64,000 nucleotides of DNA. It comes from JBECKS01 sp964557005. GTDB taxonomy: Bacteria; Pseudomonadota; Gammaproteobacteria; Pseudomonadales; JBECKS01. The notes beneath the pieces were generated by a model. It searched no databases. It saw nothing but the letters and a program-made list of their open reading frames with translations, and was not told where the DNA came from. Within the stretch, counting starts at the first letter, position 1. Every line of letters starts with the position of its first letter. Location of the stretch: positions 372,001 to 436,000 of the forward strand of contig CAZKYI010000002.1 in assembly GCA_964557005.1 (NCBI GenBank), in the 5' to 3' direction. Positions 59,547 to 64,000 of this stretch are shown here, in pieces. Position numbers and translations under genes: made by a program.

Positions 59547-61994
59547 TTGTGTTTTTCTTTTCTGGTACACGCAGACATTCTCACGCCTATTGTTGTTATC
59601 GATTCAGACAGCTTTCGTATTCAACTCAATCAACATAGTGAACTGTTCATAGATGAAAGCGCTTCGATGACACTGGAAGAAGTGATGGCTGATGGAAAGT
59701 TTGAACTGAGTGATGTGGGGCAAATCAGGCAATTTAATAATGCGCATCATTATTGGTATCGCTATCGTGTTATCAACAACATGAGCGATGATGCGCTGCT
59801 GATACTCAAAACCTACGCGCGAAATCTCACTACCGCCACCTTATATCAATTGGAAATGAAATCCCCCGAAGGTGAGTCGCACATTGTTGCACAGCAATCC
59901 TTTGGTGACTGGCAGGACTTTTACGACAGAGCCATACAATCACGTAAATATGCACTACCCGTAACCATTCCTGCCTATACCGAACAACATTTCTATTTGA
60001 AGTGGCGCGATCAGGGACAAGATGTTTATGAAATGGAGCTGGTCGATATGGCACGTTTCTTTTCAAACGAAATGATTATGCAGGCCTATAACTTTCTGAC
60101 GCTGGGTTTTGTGCTGGGCATGCTCATTTATAACATCAGCATTTACAGGCGCACACGTGATTCCATTTATCTGGATTATTCCATCTATATTGTGAGTTTC
60201 ATTATTTTTCTTGAAACACAAAATGGCAGCATGGCGGTGATATGGCCAAGAGTGCTGGGTATGGAAGCGTTAGCTGTTTTTGCGTATGCAGCTGCCTATC
60301 TGGTGATGTATGCCGCATTGAGTTTTACGGTAAAAATTCTGTTTCTGGATGAACGTGATCCAGACAGGGCTTACTGGTTTAAATTATTGCAGTGGCTCAG
60401 CTTGTTTTTGTTTAGTGCCTGTTTTTTTGTACCGTTTCAGGTGGCTGAGTATTCCGTGTATTTTTGCAGTTCATTTATCGTGTGCCTGGTGGTGTATGAA
60501 GCCTGGCAAATTCGCCGCAAATATAATGATTTGTTTGCCAAAACCTACATGATGTCTTTCACCCCTCTGGGTATTCCGATTATTGTGGTTTCATCAATTT
60601 ATGCGTTTGAAACCCTCGCCTTCCCTTATTTGAATGAGGTGATACGGATTGCTTTCTGTATCAATTTAATCATGCTTTCAAATTCGATTGCGGATCAACT
60701 GGAAGTGATGGCTAAAAAGCAACAGCGTTATGAAGCCAGTCTGGCTGCGGCAAAAAACAGTCAGGCGATCAAGAATGAATTTTTCGGAAAAATAAGCCAT
60801 GAAATTCGCACACCTTTAAATGGTGTGATTGGTGCCAGTGAATTATTGCAAACCAGCAATCTTGATAATGAACAACGCAAATATGTGGATATTCTTGGCG
60901 CGTCGAGCAATGCCTTGATGCACCTTATCAATAATATTATTGATTTTTCGAGAGTCGAAGCCGGAAAGATGCACATCGAGGAAGATCATTTCAATTTAAG
61001 AAGTTTGCTGCTCGATATAGAAAAAGTATTCATGGTTCGAATTCTTGAAACACGCATTCCCTTGCTGTTTGATATTGCCGAACAAACACCCACATTTCTC
61101 TTTGGTGATGTGAACCGTATTCGTCAGATTCTGATTAACCTGTTAAGCAACGCTTACAAGTTTACTGAGACAGGGTTGATTCGGGTGCGCGTAAGTTGCA
61201 TCGAAAAAAACGCAGCAAACTGGTATCGCTTCGAAGTAATCGATACAGGGATTGGTATTCCAGCTTCCCAGGTTGAAAGTATTTTTGAGGATTTCACGCA
61301 AGTGTATTCCAGAAAAGAGCGTGAATATGGTGGAGCGGGGCTGGGTTTATCCATTTGTCGTGAACTGACCCGACTCATGGGCGGTGAAATTCATTTACAC
61401 AGTGAATTGGGTAAGGGCACCAACTTCAGCGTGGAACTTCCACTGAAACCTGGCATAGACATGTCCAATAGCGGCGTGCGTGCTGATTTTTCCTTCATCA
61501 AAAATCCCTTGCTCAATTCAAGGTCAGTTTTGATTATTGATGAGTGTTATGAATGCAGGCAGTCCCTTGCGCAAGCTTGTCAGGCGTGGGGCATGAAGGC
61601 AGGCTCCGAAGCGAGTCTGGTTGATGCACTGGAGAGTATCAGGAAATCCAGCGAGGTGGGCATGGCGGTAGATTTGGTGGTGGTCGATCTGGATTGCCTC
61701 GCAACGCAGGTGGGCGGCAATCACTTTATTGAAGCTTTAACGCGACACAGTGCCACCAAAAATGTGGTGGTGTTGATGATTAGCGGCCATGCCCATGCGC
61801 CTGAGCGATTCAAATTGCAACTTGAATCGGGACGTGGTTTTTTATTCCAGAGAATGGCGCTGGTGCATCAGTATGAGCGCGTGCTTGAGGCGACACTTGC
61901 AAAAGACAAGGAGTATTTTCTTAAAAACAGTTTGTTGTTGAACGAGAGCTTTGAAGGCATTCTCAATAACAAGTTATCAGGTAGCACTATCTAG
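59547..61994 (+). CDS. 7TM-DISM hybrid histidine kinase
   Basis: An 815-residue sensor. An extracytoplasmic 7TMR-DISMED2 domain (about 10-180) is followed by seven TM helices (about 185-395), a coiled coil, HisKA with KISHEIRTPLNGVIGASELL, HATPase with NLLSNAYKF, DTGIGIP and GAGLGLSICRELTR, then a degenerate receiver (SVLIIDECYECRQ, VVVDLD) without the usual acidic triad and no HPt domain. The N-terminus is awkward: the only start in frame is TTG 59547, leaving a very short signal, while ATG 59488 opens a signal-like frame one base out of phase. The last 18 bases overlap convergent dxs. Confidence 0.88.
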   Translation: MCFSFLVHADILTPIVVIDSDSFRIQLNQHSELFIDESASMTLEEVMADGKFELSDVGQIRQFNNAHHYWYRYRVINNMSDDALLILKTYARNLTTATLYQLEMKSPEGESHIVAQQSFGDWQDFYDRAIQSRKYALPVTIPAYTEQHFYLKWRDQGQDVYEMELVDMARFFSNEMIMQAYNFLTLGFVLGMLIYNISIYRRTRDSIYLDYSIYIVSFIIFLETQNGSMAVIWPRVLGMEALAVFAYAAAYLVMYAALSFTVKILFLDERDPDRAYWFKLLQWLSLFLFSACFFVPFQVAEYSVYFCSSFIVCLVVYEAWQIRRKYNDLFAKTYMMSFTPLGIPIIVVSSIYAFETLAFPYLNEVIRIAFCINLIMLSNSIADQLEVMAKKQQRYEASLAAAKNSQAIKNEFFGKISHEIRTPLNGVIGASELLQTSNLDNEQRKYVDILGASSNALMHLINNIIDFSRVEAGKMHIEEDHFNLRSLLLDIEKVFMVRILETRIPLLFDIAEQTPTFLFGDVNRIRQILINLLSNAYKFTETGLIRVRVSCIEKNAANWYRFEVIDTGIGIPASQVESIFEDFTQVYSRKEREYGGAGLGLSICRELTRLMGGEIHLHSELGKGTNFSVELPLKPGIDMSNSGVRADFSFIKNPLLNSRSVLIIDECYECRQSLAQACQAWGMKAGSEASLVDALESIRKSSEVGMAVDLVVVDLDCLATQVGGNHFIEALTRHSATKNVVVLMISGHAHAPERFKLQLESGRGFLFQRMALVHQYERVLEATLAKDKEYFLKNSLLLNESFEGILNNKLSGSTI

Positions 61995-63869
61995 CTTGTC
62001 CAGGAATGTCTGAATCTGTGCAGAGATGCCTGCGGTGTCGAGTTGATACAGTGCACGTAATTCTTTCTGTGAGCCATGTCTGGCAAATTCATCGGGCAAA
62101 CCCAGATTGAGTATGGGGGCATGTATGCCTGCTTCCACAAAAAATTCATTCACTGCCGAACCTGCACCGCCTTTTACGGCATTTTCTTCAAGCGTTACAA
62201 AAGCAGTGTGTGACTGGCTTAATTTCAGTAGCAGCTCGCTATCCAGCGGTTTGACAAAACGCATATCAATCAAGGTGTAGTTGTGTTGCTCGGCAAGGGG
62301 CAGGGCATCATGCACGCAAGTACCGAAAGCCAATATCGCAAGCCTGTTCCCTTGCCTGACTGTGTTAGCTTTGCCAATCGCAAGTTGTCGCATGTTGGGT
62401 TCGATATGCGCACCTACACCTGTTCCTCGCGGGTAGCGAACCGCAGCGGGGCCTTTATGCAGGTAGCAGCTATAGAGTAGCTGGCGACATTCATTTTCAT
62501 CGGAAGGCGTTGCGATGGTCATGTTAGGAATGCAGCGCATGTAACTTAAATCGAAAGCGCCTGAATGGGTTGCACCGTCTTCACCCACAAGGCCAGCGCG
62601 ATCAATCGCAAATAGCACATCCAGATTTTGAATTGCGACATCGTGGATTAACTGATCGTAACCGCGTTGTAAAAATGTTGAATAGATGGCCACCACAGGT
62701 TTTAGCCCTTCACAGGCCAAGCCCGCTGCAAAGGTCACTGCATGTTGTTCGGCAATCGCTACATCATGGAAGCGCGAAGGAAATCTGTTTGAAAATTCCA
62801 CCATGCCTGAGCCTTCGCACATGGCAGGGGTAATGCCAATCAGACGCGCATCTTTTTGCGCCATATCACACAGCCATTGGCCGAATATATCCTGAAATTT
62901 GGGGGTGGATTTTTTTGGCGGCTCACCGGTTTTTTTATTGGGTTCAATTTTGTTGATGGCGTGATAGGCGATGGGGTCTTTTTCTGCGGGTAAAAACCCC
63001 TTACCTTTAACGGTAGCAATGTGAATCAGTTGTGGGCCAGGCAGGGTTTTTACATTCTCAAGAATCTGTATCAAACCCAATAAATCGTGGCCGTTATAAG
63101 GGCCAAGATAATTAAAACCGAGTTCTTCAAACAAGGTGGCAGGAGACACCATGCCCTTCATGTATTCTTCGGTTTTGCTTGCGAAGTCTTTAACCGGCTG
63201 TGCAGAGGACAGCATTTTTTTACTACTTTCTCTTACCTTGTTGTAAAAGCGGCTTGCCCACAGTTTGGCAAAATAGTTGGAAAGCCCGCCCACATTTTTT
63301 GAAATCGACATTTCATTGTCGTTCAAGATAACAATCATATTGGCCTGTACATGCGCTGCATGGGCAATGGCTTCAAATGCCATGCCACCTGTGAGTGCGC
63401 CATCACCAATCACAGCAACCGTAGTTTGTGCCTTGTTGGTTTGTTGTGCGGCAACTGCCATACCCAGTGCAGCACTGATGCTGGTGCTGGAATGGCCAAC
63501 GCCAAAGGTGTCGTATTCACTTTCAGAGCGTTTGGGAAAACCTGAAATGCCGTTGAACTTGCGAATGTTCAATAACTCGTGCTTGCGACCAGTCAGAATT
63601 TTGTGCGGATAACACTGGTGGCCAACGTCCCACACAATTTTGTCGATGGGGGTATTGAGAACGTAATGCAAGGCAACGCTGAGTTCTACCACACCCAGAC
63701 CCGCACCGAAGTGTCCGCCAGTTTGACCAACGCAATAGAGCAGATAGTTTCTTAATTCCGAAGCCAGCTCGGGCAATTCTTCCTTGCTGAATTTTTTTAA
63801 ATCGGCAGGGAAGTTGACCAGATCGAGTTTGGGGGTGTCAGGTCGTTGATGTGGAATCTCGTCGAACAT
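61977..63869 (-). CDS. dxs: 1-deoxy-D-xylulose-5-phosphate synthase
   Basis: A 630-residue thiamine-diphosphate enzyme condensing pyruvate and glyceraldehyde 3-phosphate, the first step of the MEP isoprenoid pathway. VWDVGHQCYPHKILTGR and the ThDP motif GDGALTGGMAFEAIAHA are intact, as are the AEQHAVTFAAGLA and RFVKPLD stretches of the later domains. It follows the ispA end by 59 bp on the same strand, the normal ispA-dxs order, and its stop overlaps the hybrid kinase gene by 18 bp. Confidence 0.97.
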   Translation of the reverse strand: MFDEIPHQRPDTPKLDLVNFPADLKKFSKEELPELASELRNYLLYCVGQTGGHFGAGLGVVELSVALHYVLNTPIDKIVWDVGHQCYPHKILTGRKHELLNIRKFNGISGFPKRSESEYDTFGVGHSSTSISAALGMAVAAQQTNKAQTTVAVIGDGALTGGMAFEAIAHAAHVQANMIVILNDNEMSISKNVGGLSNYFAKLWASRFYNKVRESSKKMLSSAQPVKDFASKTEEYMKGMVSPATLFEELGFNYLGPYNGHDLLGLIQILENVKTLPGPQLIHIATVKGKGFLPAEKDPIAYHAINKIEPNKKTGEPPKKSTPKFQDIFGQWLCDMAQKDARLIGITPAMCEGSGMVEFSNRFPSRFHDVAIAEQHAVTFAAGLACEGLKPVVAIYSTFLQRGYDQLIHDVAIQNLDVLFAIDRAGLVGEDGATHSGAFDLSYMRCIPNMTIATPSDENECRQLLYSCYLHKGPAAVRYPRGTGVGAHIEPNMRQLAIGKANTVRQGNRLAILAFGTCVHDALPLAEQHNYTLIDMRFVKPLDSELLLKLSQSHTAFVTLEENAVKGGAGSAVNEFFVEAGIHAPILNLGLPDEFARHGSQKELRALYQLDTAGISAQIQTFLDKLDSAT

Positions 63870-63928
63870 GAACTGGCTGCGATTACGCGCTCTGGTGTGA
63901 AAAGAGCGGCATTTTACCTTGATGACCG

Positions 63929-64000
63929 CTAACTTTCACGGTCTATCACGAATTGCGAAAGCAAACGCAGGAGCTCGGCTTCAGCACCAAAATCTTTTAG
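63929..64000 (-). CDS. ispA: Farnesyl diphosphate synthase IspA, 3' end only
   Basis: On the minus strand, 23 codons and a TAG stop (63931-63929) are visible; the rest lies beyond the window. The tail LKDFGAEAELLRLLSQFVIDR resembles the C-terminus of IspA, and the position immediately upstream of dxs matches the conserved ispA-dxs pair. Assignment rests mainly on context plus this short tail. Confidence 0.7.
   Translation of the reverse strand, partial: LKDFGAEAELLRLLSQFVIDRES

Noticed and set aside
1..64000. CRISPR array, tRNA or rRNA genes, complete insertion sequences
   Set aside because: No regularly spaced repeats, cloverleaf-like intergenic sequence, rRNA segments or transposase-like frames were found on inspection.

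Overview
The window is chromosomal DNA from a gammaproteobacterium, most like the Pseudomonadales/Cellvibrionales assemblage. The main evidence is gene order: miaA-hfq-hflX-hflK-hflC-hisZ-purA-rnr-rlmB-rpsF-rpsR-(YybS-like)-rplI-dnaB-alr-radA, a glnA-ntrB-ntrC cluster with sigma-54/NtrC control, an ispA-dxs pair, and HisZ, QueD, RimO, HtpX and an NfeD/stomatin pair. This placement is inferred from gene content, not from a phylogeny. Coding density is high and no gap between genes exceeds about 300 bases. I saw no rRNA, tRNA, CRISPR array or complete insertion sequence.

Layout. 1-4777: 3' part of a giant AT-rich gene fusing a RecQ-type and a UvrD-type helicase. 4900-7400: dispersed repeats, a ferritin-like membrane hydrolase, then two palindromes leading into a two-gene winged-helix/nucleotidyltransferase module that looks like toxin-antitoxin or abortive infection. 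7441-12312: trmL, ntrC, ntrB and glnA on the minus strand, with readable NtrC sites, a -24/-12 promoter and a terminator-like hairpin in the glnA leader. 12327-16292: a TusA-like protein, a secreted protein of unknown function, and a divergent response regulator/7TM sensor kinase pair sharing a 16-bp operator-like sequence. 16272-31402 is accessory: PP-loop sulfurtransferase-like enzyme, desaturase, many-TM protein, D-aminoacylase, membrane C13 protease, a Fic protein whose reading frame crosses 11-bp tandem repeats, ATL repair protein, exonuclease III, acyl-CoA ligase, a two-gene ATPase plus TOPRIM-like (DUF4276) module, and an Old Yellow Enzyme.

31586-52350 is mostly housekeeping: DeaD helicase, QueD, an orphan heme-copper-oxidase-like protein, tRNA modification, Hfq, HflX, the HflKC regulators of FtsH, HisZ, PurA, RNase R, RlmB, ribosomal proteins S6, S18 and L9, DnaB, alanine racemase and RadA. 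52460-64000 holds membrane quality control (HtpX, stomatin/NfeD), nitroreductase, a periplasmic methyltransferase-like protein, RimO, a lipoprotein-like protein followed by an 815-residue hybrid kinase, dxs, and the last 23 codons of ispA.

The observations most worth following up are the RecQ-UvrD fusion, the palindrome-controlled nucleotidyltransferase module, the ATPase/DUF4276 pair, the 11-bp repeat inside fic, the duplicated operator around the response regulator gene, and the terminator-like hairpin between the glnA promoter and its start codon. None is proven a new system by sequence alone.
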